From Acanthosepion esculentum (Eukaryota; Mollusca; Cephalopoda; Sepiida; Sepiidae): a stretch of DNA of 64,000 nucleotides. Location of the stretch: contig OZ038496.1 in NCBI GenBank assembly GCA_964036315.1, forward strand, positions 17,292,533 through 17,356,532. The letters run 5' to 3'. Made by a program: the position numbers and the translations under genes. How positions within the stretch are numbered: position 1 is the stretch's first letter; every line of letters starts with the position of its first letter. Below the pieces are notes generated by a model. That model was given only the letters and a program-made list of their open reading frames with translations, did not search any database and was not told the DNA's origin. Below, piece by piece: positions 34,701-43,735 of this stretch.

Positions 34701-37575
34701 AAGTGGTTACAGAGAGTGAGAGGAAGAGTAAAGAGGGGTGTTTGAGGAAAGGATATAGAGAAGGAGGGGGATCAGGATCAAGGAATCAGAAGATGTCGAT
34801 TGACATTACATTTGAATATTTGAAGATTATAACCATCAGGGAAGCCAGATACAAAGAGAATAACATAGGTGCCAAGACGGATCCTTGTCTTAGTCAGGAC
34901 TGGAAATTACTAGCACGCAAGAGGTTACAGAGAGTGAGAGCAAGAGTAAAGAGGGGTGTTTGAGGAAAGGATATAGAGAAGGAGGGGGATCAGGATCAAG
35001 GAATCAGAAGATGTCGATTGACATTACATTTGAATATTTGAAGATTATAACCATCAGGGAAGCCAGATACAAAGAGAATAACATAGGTGCCAAGACGGAA
35101 CCTTGTCTTAGTCAGGACTGGAAATTACTAGCACGCAAGTGGTTACAGAGAGTGAGAGCAAGAGTAAAGAGGGGTGTTTGAGGAAAGGATATAGAGAAGG
35201 AGGGGGATCAGGATGAAGGCATCAGAAGATGTCGATTGGCATTACATTTGAATATTTGAAGATTATAGCCATCAGGGAAGCCAGATACAAAGAGAATAAC
35301 ATAGGTGCCAAGACGGATCCTTGTCTTAGTCAGGACTGGAAATTACTAGCACTCAAGGGGTTACAGAGAGTGAGAGCAAGAGTAAAGAGGGGTGTTTGAG
35401 GAAAGGATATAGAGAAGGAGGGGGATCAGGATCAAGGCATCAGAAGATGTCGATTGACATTACATTTGAATATTTGAAGATTATAGCCATCAGGGAAGCC
35501 AGATACAAAGAGAATAACATAGGTGCCAAGACGGATCCTTGTCTTAGTCAGGACTGGAAATTACTAGCACTCAAGGGGTTACAGAGAGTGAGAGCAAGAG
35601 TAAAGAGGGGTGTTTGAGGAAAGGATATAGAGAAGGAGGGGGATCAGGATCAAGGCATCAGAAGATGTCAATTGACATTACATTTGAATATTTGAAGATT
35701 ATAGCCATCAGGGAAGCCAGATACAAAGAGAATAACATAGGTGCCAAGACGGATCCTTGTCTTAGTCAGGACTGGAAATTACTAGCACGCAAGTGGTTAC
35801 AGAGAGTGAGAGGAAGAGTAAAGAGGGGTGTTTGAGGAAAGGATATAGAGAAGGAGGGGGATCAGGATCAAGGAATCAGAAGATGTCGATTGACATTACA
35901 TTTGAATATTTGAAGATTATAACCATCAGGGAAGCCAGATACAAAGAGAATAACATAGGTGCCAAGACGGATCCTTGTCTTAGTCAGGACTGGAAATTAC
36001 TAGCACGCAAGGGGTTACAGAGAGTGACAGCAAGAGTAAAGAGGGGTGTTTGAGGAAAGGATATAGAGAAGGAGGGGGATCAGGATCAAGGCATAAGAAG
36101 ATGTCGATTGACATTACATTTGAATATTTGAAGATTATAACCATCAGGGAAGCCAGATACAAAGAGAATAACATAGGTGCCAAGACGGATCCTTGTCTTA
36201 GTCAGGACTGGAAATTACTAGCACTCAAGGGGTTACAGAGGGTGAGAGCATGAGTAAAGAGGGGTGTTTGAGGAAAGGATATAGAGAAGGAGGGGGATCA
36301 GGATCAAAGCATCAGAAGATGTCGATTGACATTACATTTGAATATTTGAAGATTATAGCCATCAGGGAAGCCAGATACAAAGAGAATAACATAGGTGCCA
36401 AGACGGATCCTTGTCTTAGTCAGGACTGGAAATTACTAGCACGCAAGGGGTTACAGAGAGTGAGAGCAAGAGTAAAGAGGGGTGTTTGAGGAAAGGATAT
36501 AGAGAAGGAGGGGGATCAGGATCAAGGCATCAGAAGATGTCGATTGACATTACATTTGAATATTTGAAGATTATAGCCATCAGGGAAGCCAGATACAAAG
36601 AGAATAACATAGGTGCCAAGACGGATCCTTGTCTTAGTCAGGACTGGAAATTACTAGCACTCAAGGGGTTACAGAGAGTGAGAGCAAGATTAAAGAGGGG
36701 TGTTTGAGGAAAGGATATAGAGAAGGAGGGGGATCAGGATCAAGGCATCAGAAGATGTCAATTGACATTACATTTGAATATTTGAAGATTATAGCCATCA
36801 GGGAAGCCAGATACAAAGAGAATAACATAGGTGCCAAGACGGATCCTTGTCTTAGTCAGGACTGGAAATTACTAGCACGCAAGTGGTTACAGAGAGTGAG
36901 AGGAAGAGTAAAGAGGGGTGTTTGAGGAAAGGATATAGAGAAGGAGGGGGATCAGGATCAAGGAATCAGAAGATGTCGATTGACATTACATTTGAATATT
37001 TGAAGATTATAACCATCAGGGAAGCCAGATACAAAGAGAATAACATAGGTGCCAAGACGGATCCTTGTCTTAGTCAGGACTGGAAATTACTAGCACGCAA
37101 GAGGTTACAGAGAGTGAGAGCAAGAGTAAAGAGGGGTGTTTGAGGAAAGGATATAGAGAAGGAGGGGGATCAGGATCAAGGAATCAGAAGATGTCGATTG
37201 ACATTACATTTGAATATTTGAAGATTATAACCATCAGGGAAGCCAGATACAAAGAGAATAACATAGGTGCCAAGACGGAACCTTGTCTTAGTCAGGACTG
37301 GAAATTACTAGCACGCAAGGGGTTACAGAGAGTGAGAGTAAGAGTAAAGAGGGGTGTTTGAGGAAAGGATATAGAGAAGGAGGGGGATCAGGATCAAGGC
37401 ATCAGAAGATGTCGATTGACATTACATTTGAATATTTGAAGATTATAGCCATCAGGGAAGCCAGATACAAAGAGAATAACATAGGTGCCAAGACGGATCC
37501 TTGTCTTAGTCAGGACTGGAAATTACTAGCACTCAAGGGGTTACAGAGAGTGAGAGCAAGAGTAAAGAGGGGTGT
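22752..37575. repeat. Higher-order repeat of about five monomers (1090 bp)
   Basis: Diagnostic variants cycle in a fixed order. First a unit with agccatcag and gcactcaagg; then one with gtcaattg and aagtggtt plus gagaggaag; then gaatcaga with gtgacagc; then gcataaga with gcactcaa; then caaagcatc with gcacgcaagg. Clear turns begin near 27984, 29074, 31690 and 32780. Single monomers are inserted or lost in some turns. The leftmost dozen monomers are more uniform and lack this order. Confidence 0.82.
22970..24931. repeat. Nine-monomer block duplicated at 32998-34959
   Basis: The variant order at 22970-24931 (gtcaattg unit, gaatcaga/gtgacagc, gcataaga/aagtggtt, gaatcaga/gtgacagc, three gcataaga units, caaagcatc/aagtggtt, gaatcaga/aagaggtt) recurs at 32998-34959, 10028 bp or 46 monomers away. 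Both are followed by a unit with acggaacc. A further partial repeat of the aagaggtt and acggaacc pair lies at 36922-37357. Confidence 0.85.
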
Positions 37576-37604
37576 TTGAGGAAAGGATATAGAGAAGGAA
37601 GGGG

Positions 37605-37755
37605 ATCAGAATCAAGGCATCAGAAGATGTCGATTGACATTACATTTGAATATTTGAAGATTATAGCCATCAGGGAAGCAAGTGATAGGAAGGGAGTTCC
37701 ACTGATGGGAAGTGCAAGATAAGAAGCTGTTGGAGTAGAAGACACAGTTATATTT
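37605..37755 (-). pseudogene. LINE-B C-terminus at right edge of satellite
   Basis: The last monomer follows the satellite to gggaagc (37679), then continues as ordinary antisense LINE-B: aggaagggagttccac, gatgggaagtgcaagat, gaagctgttggagtagaaga. This matches 62625-62685. The monomer therefore diverges from its LINE-B parent exactly where the LINE-A part begins in other copies. Confidence 0.85.
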
Positions 37756-37800
37756 AACTCCCGCCTTGCTTGGGGTGGAATTCTTAAAAAAAAAATTCCA
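37756..37800 (+). mobile_element. LINE-B tail in sense orientation
   Basis: cgccttgcttggggtggaat followed by an A run is the LINE-B 3' tail on the plus strand, directly after an antisense LINE-B piece. The two form another inverted LINE-B junction. Confidence 0.75.
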
Positions 37801-37809
37801 CCAAAAAAT

Positions 37810-38880
37810 GCTTTCAGAAGAAGTTCCAGTCCTGACTAAGGCAAAGATCCATCTTGGCACCTATGTTATTCTCCTTGTATCTGGCTACAATGCTTCACAA
37901 ACATCCTCCAGAGAATCCAGAAGTTGACATCAGGTATCGATACGGTGCAGGGCTTTTCAACCTTAGTATACTTTAATCTAACCATCTAACACATAGTAAA
38001 TCACAGAACTTCAATATGCTGATGGCAACATTGCCTTCTGTCATTCCAAAGAACTCCAACAGTCTGTGAACAATTTTGCTATGGCCTACCACTAAACATC
38101 AAGAAAATCAAGGTCCTTGCACAACCAGCCCCAAACACCATCTTACCAGGTTTTGCTATTACCATCTCTGACACACCTCTCAAACAAGTAAGAGCATTGT
38201 TCACATCTAGGCAGCCTTTTATCAAACAAGTGAACCTCAAGAAAGGATGTGGAACACAGAATTGGAGCTGCAAATATGGGGATTTCAAAAGGTAATCAAA
38301 TGCATCTTCAATAAGAAAGATCTGATTTTAATATAAAAAATTATGGTCTATAATATAATTTAATATAATATAATTTTATAATGCTGTTACCATTTCAACT
38401 TTGTTATATTGTTGCAAAACTTGGATTCTATATCATCACAACATCCAAAAATTAGAACACTTTCTTTCACCAGCAAAAGCTTTGTTCAATCTTGAACATC
38501 AAGTGGAATTTCTATGTGACCAATATGAAAGTCCTGAAAAGAATTGAATTTCTGATCATTAAATAGCATCTTCTATGACATAGAGCAAGAATGGAAGTGT
38601 CAAGGTCTCCACACGAATCTTATTCAGTGAGCTCACTTCAGGGAAAAGCCTAAATCATTTGAAACACAAACACAAGACCATACCATCGGAAGCAAAGGAC
38701 TCTGAAGCCACCAGAAGAGAAAAGGAAGAAGTCAAACAAGAGATAAATGCTAGACAAAATCAACCTTGTCCTCCACCAACATTACCATGCAGTAAGTACC
38801 ATCTGCTCTTCCATGCAAGAATTAGTCATCAATGGCATCATCATAAAAGAAGAGCTTACCAAAGAAGAAATTAAAACCTT
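37810..38880 (+). pseudogene. LINE-A reverse transcriptase remnant
   Basis: In shifting plus frames the order of a non-LTR RT is visible. It begins SILAPMLFSLYLATMLHKHP and VDIRYRYGAGLFNL, then a YADG in place of YADD near 38018, then LNIKKIKVLAQPAP, then STLLYCCKTWILYHH with IQKLEHF near 38400. It ends with a Cys/His-rich HLLFHARISHQWHHH. The palm Asp pair is damaged and several stops and frameshifts are present. It shares its RQGSVLAP region with the satellite monomer but lies in the opposite orientation. Confidence 0.8.
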
Positions 38881-39024
38881 GAATTCAAGATAAAATTGAG
38901 AATGACATACATATTAATTATCTATCTATTGATGTAGATAAATAGATAAATACAAAAACAGTTAGATCAATGAATAAACTGATCAGATATAGATATATAT
39001 AAAAAATACATAGATAAACTGTCC

Positions 39025-39027
<3 letters not shown>
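38881..39027. other. Short AT-rich spacer
   Basis: Contains tatctatc and gatagat motifs that grade into microsatellites; nothing else seen. Confidence 0.5.

Positions 39028-39062
<35 letters not shown>
39028..39062. repeat. (TA)n microsatellite
   Basis: Roughly 16 AT dinucleotides. Confidence 0.95.
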
Positions 39063-39066
<4 letters not shown>

Positions 39067-39158
39067 GTATAATTATATTTCCTCTACTCTGTATTGAGCA
39101 CTCTTTTAAGAATAGTATTTGTTGGTTATTGGAATTTATTCCGTATGCACCAATCCTA

Positions 39159-39164
<6 letters not shown>

Positions 39165-39202
<38 letters not shown>
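39165..39202. repeat. (TA)n run abutting the MITE
   Basis: An uninterrupted TA run ends exactly at the left terminus of the MITE at 39203. Confidence 0.95.
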
Positions 39203-39205
<3 letters not shown>

Positions 39206-39372
39206 TGTAACCCGGATATAAGAGACCCGGATATAAGAGAGAGTTTCTCTGGTCCCAAATTAGAGCATGTGTTAATGTATATATAATAGACCAAACCCGG
39301 ATATAAGAGAAACCTGGATATAAGAGACCTTTTATCCGGTCCCGGCAACTCTCTTATATCCAGGTTACACTG
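39203..39372. mobile_element. 170-bp pogo/Tigger-like MITE
   Basis: The left end cagtgtaacccggatataag and the reverse complement of the right end, cagtgtaacctggatataag, differ at one position. TA flanks both sides. Start with CAGT, the cggatata phrase and TA target match pogo/Tigger-type termini of the Tc1/mariner superfamily. The 2x-repeated cccggatataagaga inside gives subterminal repeats. There is no transposase, so it is nonautonomous. Confidence 0.92.
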
Positions 39373-39491
<119 letters not shown>

Positions 39492-39544
39492 ACTGCACAG
39501 ATAGATACAAATTAGATAGATAGATAATCATCTTAATCATAATT

Positions 39545-39810
39545 CTCCTCAACCTTTCTTTTCCTTTTCCTCTTTTTTCTTTTCTTTTTCTTTTTTCTTC
39601 AGTTTTCTTTTCCTTGGTTTCTCTTTTTTTTCCTTTTTCTGCTTTTATTGTTTTTTTCTTCTTTCTTACTTTTATCTCTCTCTCTTTATTTGCTCCTAAT
39701 TCTTTTTGGTTTTGTTTTTGTTCTTTATTCTTCTTCCATTTTATTCCTCCATTCTTTCTTTTTCTTTTTCTTTTTTTTATCCTATTTTCATCTTTTCGCT
39801 CCTTTTAATC
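39545..39810. repeat. Pyrimidine-rich tract
   Basis: T/C-rich plus strand, as at 1-870. The open frames of 64 and 79 codons here are compositional. Confidence 0.88.
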
Positions 39811-40311
39811 ACCATTTATCGCTTGCTGTAATGTGCGTGTCTACCACAAATGAGCTGCCATTTGTGATTCCATTCAGAAAGCTGTGAGATTCTCTTCTGA
39901 CATGGAACTTTTTGGCAACCATTTCAAATCAAAAAACAAAAACAACTTTGATGTCAATCTTGACCGCAGATGCAAATTGCATTTCAAAAGAGTCCAAAGA
40001 AAAATTAAATAGGTTTTAACTGCAATCAACATTTTCTCTGCTGTTACTCTCGACTCCATTATTTAGTCACAAGAATCAGACATTTTCAGAATCAGAATCA
40101 GGTTTTTATCTGTTTTCTGTAGAAAAACAAATAACGAAAAATGCATGACAAGTCTATCTTTAATTTGTCGACTCCATACAGAAACTGAATGCAGTCACAT
40201 CATCTTATATATATATATATATATATATAAAACGATTTTTCCAAATTACAAATAATCCTTATCAGATTTGTAATTTGTAAAAGTTACAATTAATCAACAC
40301 AGAATGTCTGT

Positions 40312-40345
<34 letters not shown>

Positions 40346-40444
40346 GAAAAATTATAGTTTTAAGATATGCTATATTTATAGGTAAAAGTGATATCAAAGA
40401 TAGAGCATATATAAATCTCTTTCTAGCTTCTGAAAAATAATTAA
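39811..40444. other. Unassigned, with two (TA)n runs
   Basis: (TA)n at about 40206-40228 and 40320-40345. Around them acgatttttccaaattacaa and tgtaatttgtaaaag form a loose inverted relation. No gene is recognised. Confidence 0.45.
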
Positions 40445-40670
40445 TTTTTATTACAAAGTATTTCTGGTATTAAAACCTATTTTATTTTTTGGGTGTTAAC
40501 TATTTGCTCATAGCTGGGACCCTAACAGGTGCTACCACCCTGGGTCAGGGTGGACCTGGGGACACCAGCAATTAAGAGGTAGTTCCACGCTCCTCAAAAC
40601 CTCCTGATCAGAGGCCTTGCTGCTGGTTGTAGTTTATCATCTTACCCAGGACATGACAGGTTATTCCATT
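40445..40670 (+). repeat. Dispersed repeat X, copy 1
   Basis: Phrases gtatttctggtattaaaacc, gttaactatttgctcatagc, tgggaccc, accaccctgggtcagggtgg, accagcaattaagaggt, ctcctgatcagaggcc and gtttatcatcttacccagga recur in order at 53130-53640 (interrupted there) and partly at 61255-61375. Nothing coding or terminal is seen, so its class is unknown. Confidence 0.75.
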
Positions 40671-40674
40671 ACAT

Positions 40675-40790
40675 CAACTTCTCACCTGTAGAACTTCCTT
40701 CCATTTCCTTACTTCCCTGATAACTACAATCTTCAAAAATTTAAATGCAACGTCAGTCACTTTATAAAAACTTCCAAGACCAAATACTCA
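40675..40790 (+). pseudogene. LINE-B C-terminal fragment
   Basis: ccattacatcaacttctcac, gtagaacttccttccatttc and cctgataactacaatcttc then aaaaatttaaatgcaacgtc translate to the LINE-B end: LWNxLP, FPDNYNLQKFKCNV. It follows repeat X directly. Confidence 0.7.
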
Positions 40791-40839
40791 GGAAAACTGA
40801 TAAAAGGGGTTTTGTTTCAAAACCCTCTGTACCCAAGAA

Positions 40840-41350
40840 ATTTCAACTTTTTCTGTCCTTTTTGTTTCTCTTTTCTTTAAAATTTCATCATTTCTCATTT
40901 GTTTGGTCATTAGTATTCTCAGTATCTTTGTGTAGAATGACATTTCCCTTGCATCATATCACTCCTTCATCTTTGAGGAGATTGTCCAGCATTCACAGCC
41001 ATATAAGAGAATTGATATTACATAACAGTTTCATTAGATTATTATTCTTCTATGTCCCTTGTCCCTTTTTCATATGGACGATCATGGCTCTCTACAATTT
41101 CCTGTGCTTTGTAGATTTTGGTTATCTTTCTCAAACCCTGTTCTGCCATCCGTTTACTCAAGTTTGTGAGATTGTCCAGCATTCACAGCCATATAGAAGG
41201 ACTGATATTACATAACACTTCAGTAATCTTTTTTCTTTGTTTCTAATAAAAAAATTTCTATTTCTTAATACTTTACTTGACTTTTGGAAGGCATTTTTTG
41301 CTATCCCAATGTGCTGTCAGATTCCACCCTTCTTCTGTTAAAACACTTCC
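40840..41350 (-). pseudogene. LINE-E, two overlapping antisense pieces
   Basis: The plus strand is the antisense of LINE-E: gtcattagtattctcagtat, gtgtagaatgacatttccc and agattgtccagcattcacag. The same last phrase with ccatata returns at 41165-41200 after an insertion carrying cgatcatggctctctacaat and ctgttctgccatccgtttac. Those latter phrases are the antisense of the extreme LINE-E C-terminus (MAEQG, RWRAMIA). So two fragments of the family abut. No intact frame exists. Confidence 0.75.
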
Positions 41351-42220
41351 CAGTAGTACTTGAATGATTCTATGTAACATTTCAAATTGATATTTGCAAG
41401 AGAGCCTCTTTACTGGTTGTTTCTACCATCAAGCTATACCAGCAAGCATAAAGCTAGTTTAGAGTGTAGTTTTATTGATGTAAGTGTGGTTGTTCATTTT
41501 GATGGTGAAGAAGTGACTGGCATAGAGAAAGGGGAGATAAGTGAGGCATTTCTTAAAGTAATGGCTGAAGCTAAAGAGGTGACGATAGTAATAGTTATGT
41601 TGCTGAAAGCCAGGGGTCTTAGAGTTTTGAAATTGTACTAACAGAGCGTTGTCTGTGGTGCTGGTATTGGGGGTAGATTGGTTGGTAGCCATGTTGGAAT
41701 TGTGTGGTTAATGGAAGGAGAGTAGGTAGGATATTTTGGAGATTAATAAATTGGTTTCAATTGAGAGAACCCTCTTTGATTGATGGCAGCCATTTTTGTT
41801 TTTAAAGAAAAAAGAAATCAAAGGCTTTTGTCATCTGATCTTGGCAGCAATTCACAGAGGCCATGGCAAATTTCAAAGGTCACTAAAGTCAGGAACTTAC
41901 TTTCTGTGCATATAAATCTAAACAAATCAAGCACATTGACTTTAATTAACCTTTCATATTACTTGATTAAAAAAAGATTATATGAATAAATAAAATGAAG
42001 GAATCAGAAAAGAATAAAAAACCAAAGTCAGTAACAAAAAGTCATCAATTTGTAATTTAAATTTTAAAGATTTTTCCACCTTTATCACATTTAGGATTAG
42101 ATTTTTCATATCATTTTTATTTTTATGCTATGAGAATGTTTGGAAAATAATTACGTATTTCACAGCTATGAATTATGAGGCGACCAACCATGGCAGAACC
42201 AGGTTATGTGATTGGAAAAT
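41351..42220. other. Unassigned sequence
   Basis: An 84-codon plus frame (41387-41641) and a 77-codon minus frame overlap each other. Neither shows a recognisable domain, so I do not call a gene. Confidence 0.45.
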
Positions 42221-42221
42221 T

Positions 42222-42720
42222 TTTTTTTCATTTTAATTATTTCACCCTATATAAGACACATGGGGTTACTGAGTGTGAAAGAATAAGAAAAAAGAGAAAA
42301 ATTATTAAGGAGTGAGAAAAATAAATGAGGAATCAGAAAGAAAGTAGATAACGATTGATATTGCATTTAAGTTTTCGAAGCTCAAAGTTGACTGGAAAGC
42401 ATCAAGCCAGAATAGAGTTCCATAATTCAACTGTAAAATAATGAGACCTTGTTGCCAATCTAGTAGTGTGGTTAAATTCATAAAGTCTAGTTACCAAAGC
42501 GGAAAGTTCAACTGATCAATTACCTTGAATGTATTTATAGAAAATGCACAGGGAAGCTACATTTGGGTGGTGGGAAAGTAACTGAAGCTGAGATGCCAGG
42601 TCAGAACCAATAATATTGCAGATTTTTCTTTGGATTTTATCAAGAATCTCTAAATATATAGCAGGTGCAATAGATCATATAAGGCAGCAATATTCAAAGC
42701 ATCATCAAATGGTAGACTTA
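42222..42720 (-). pseudogene. LINE-B C-terminus and 3' UTR
   Basis: The plus strand is antisense LINE-B from its tail (tttcaccctatataagacac, ggggttactgagtgtg) through gatattgcatttaagtttt, agagttccataattc, gtatttatagaaaatgcaca and ttgcagatttttctttgg, ending in gcagcaatattcaaagca. That covers CNIIG/DLAS, CLFYKYF, LWNS, FKCN. It lacks the palm domain. Confidence 0.82.
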
Positions 42721-43014
42721 TAAATATGTAAGATATGTAAGAAAGCGATATTTATTTAAAAAAATACAAAAATGTTGCACAAGGCCAAAAGGGGGATGGG
42801 AGAAGGCTGGCCATCAATCTGTCTTATTCTAAACTTGGCTAGCCACAATTACTGACCCAAACATAACACAGTATTCCTTACACCAAAACAACACATTCTT
42901 ACTACAGTCACCATAATACCTCACGGTCTCTATGTAGTCCTAACTAGTTCCCATAAGTACAATTTGTCTGTGGTGGGTAGGGAATCAAAATAATAACTAG
43001 AGAAAAGTTCATCA
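42721..43014. other. Unassigned spacer between two LINE-B copies
   Basis: Contains no family phrase I recognise. It may be an insertion that split or separated the adjacent LINE-B copies. Confidence 0.4.
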
Positions 43015-43735
43015 GAACAACGAAAGTATTTATAGAAAAGGCACAGGGAAGGTATATTATGGTGGTGGGAAAGTGACTGAATCTGAAATGCCAGGTCAGG
43101 ACCAATAACATTGCAGATTCTTCTTTGTATTTTATGAAGAATCTCTAAATACATAGCAGAGGCACTAAACCAAATGTGGCAGCAATATTCAAAGCATGGA
43201 CGAACAGTAGACTTATAATTATATAAGATGGATTCTGGTGAGAAAAATTATCTAATACAATACAGTGCACCAAGTTTCCTAGCAGCAGACCTAGCAATTG
43301 ATTCAATATAATCTTTCCAAATCTGTCTATATTTCTGAGATGAGGTATTATGTACATTATTTACATTATCCGGACTATTGTCCTCATCTTTGTCACCATA
43401 TTTATTACAATGTTCCAGCCATTGTATGCTCCGGCCTTCTTCAGGTGGCTGGAATGTCAAACTGAACCCTTTATTTTGCTCACTGGGGTAGACTGTTCTA
43501 GTTCCACATTTCATGTTTAATGGATGTCAGTTATCAGTTATCTCCTGTTAATTTTTCCCTCTGAAAGTTCTCCACTGCCTTAACCGGGTATTGAAATAAA
43601 GGGTTCAGTTCGACATGAGGATAATAGTCCGAATAATGTAAATAATAATCTTTCCACTTCATATCATTGGAAAACGTTAGCCTGAGAAGGCGCAAGGATG
43701 TTACTCTCTTGAACGTTAGCATCAGCCATATTGAT
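43015..43735 (-). pseudogene. LINE-B RT thumb region interrupted by an insertion
   Basis: Minus strand reads RLRLLRLTFSNDMKWKDY (43735-43645), then foreign sequence, then resumes DYIESIARSAARKLGALYC (from about 43319). It then gives YKSTVRPCFEYCCHIW, SAMYLEILHKIQRRICNVIG, PDLAFQIQSLSHHHNIPSLC and LFYKYF to 43020. The order is that of the better copy at 58.87-59.34 kb. Frames drift after 43250. Confidence 0.85.
43320..43644. mobile_element. 325-bp foldback insertion with 12-bp target duplication
   Basis: ataatctttcca occurs at 43308-43319 and 43645-43656. Removing the sequence between them restores the LINE-B reading ...KWKDYIESIA, so this is an insertion. Inside, 43356-43387 pairs with 43615-43646 (30 of 32 bp), and 43457-43476 pairs with 43594-43613 (19 of 20). 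The right arm is therefore continuous, while the left arm is split by about 70 bp. The element has no recognised transposase. Confidence 0.85.

Larger units (their letters stand above)
19217..37679. repeat. 218-bp satellite array, about 85 monomers
   Basis: The phrase tttgaggaaaggatatag recurs at exactly 218-bp steps from 19264 to 37576 (84 steps, no net indel in 18.3 kb). Monomers differ by a handful of substitutions. Almost every copy carries a BamHI site (acggatcctt); it is lost in a few, for example near 25070, 27471, 28779, 31395, 35098 and 37279. Each monomer is chimeric on the minus strand: about 65 bp of LINE-A RT (RQGSVLAPMLFSLYLA) next to about 150 bp of LINE-B C-terminus and 3' UTR. 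The 73-codon plus frames and 67-codon minus frames repeat with the unit and are not evidence of genes. Confidence 0.98.

Noticed and set aside
22246..37463. 67-codon minus frames starting MAPMLFSLYLAS
   Set aside because: They are the LINE-A RT motif running across the chimeric junction into LINE-B and UTR. Useful as evidence of origin, but truncated and repeated, not a coding gene.
19700..37579. Dozens of 73-codon plus frames starting MRKGYREGGGSGSRHQ
   Set aside because: They repeat with the satellite unit, begin at TTG and end at the TGA overlapping the next start. The plus strand is the antisense of LINE sequence, so they are not genes.
19217..37679. CRISPR-like regular repeats
   Set aside because: The whole 218-bp unit is repeated, with no unique spacers, and the setting is an animal genome.
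41387..41692. 84-codon plus frame and 77-codon minus frame
   Set aside because: They overlap on opposite strands and neither resembles a known protein.
43248..43514. 88-codon minus frame starting MKCGTRTVYPSEQNK
   Set aside because: It runs from the foldback insertion into LINE-B across a target duplication, so it is a fusion of two elements rather than a gene. A weak acidic, transposase-like flavour was not enough to name a family.
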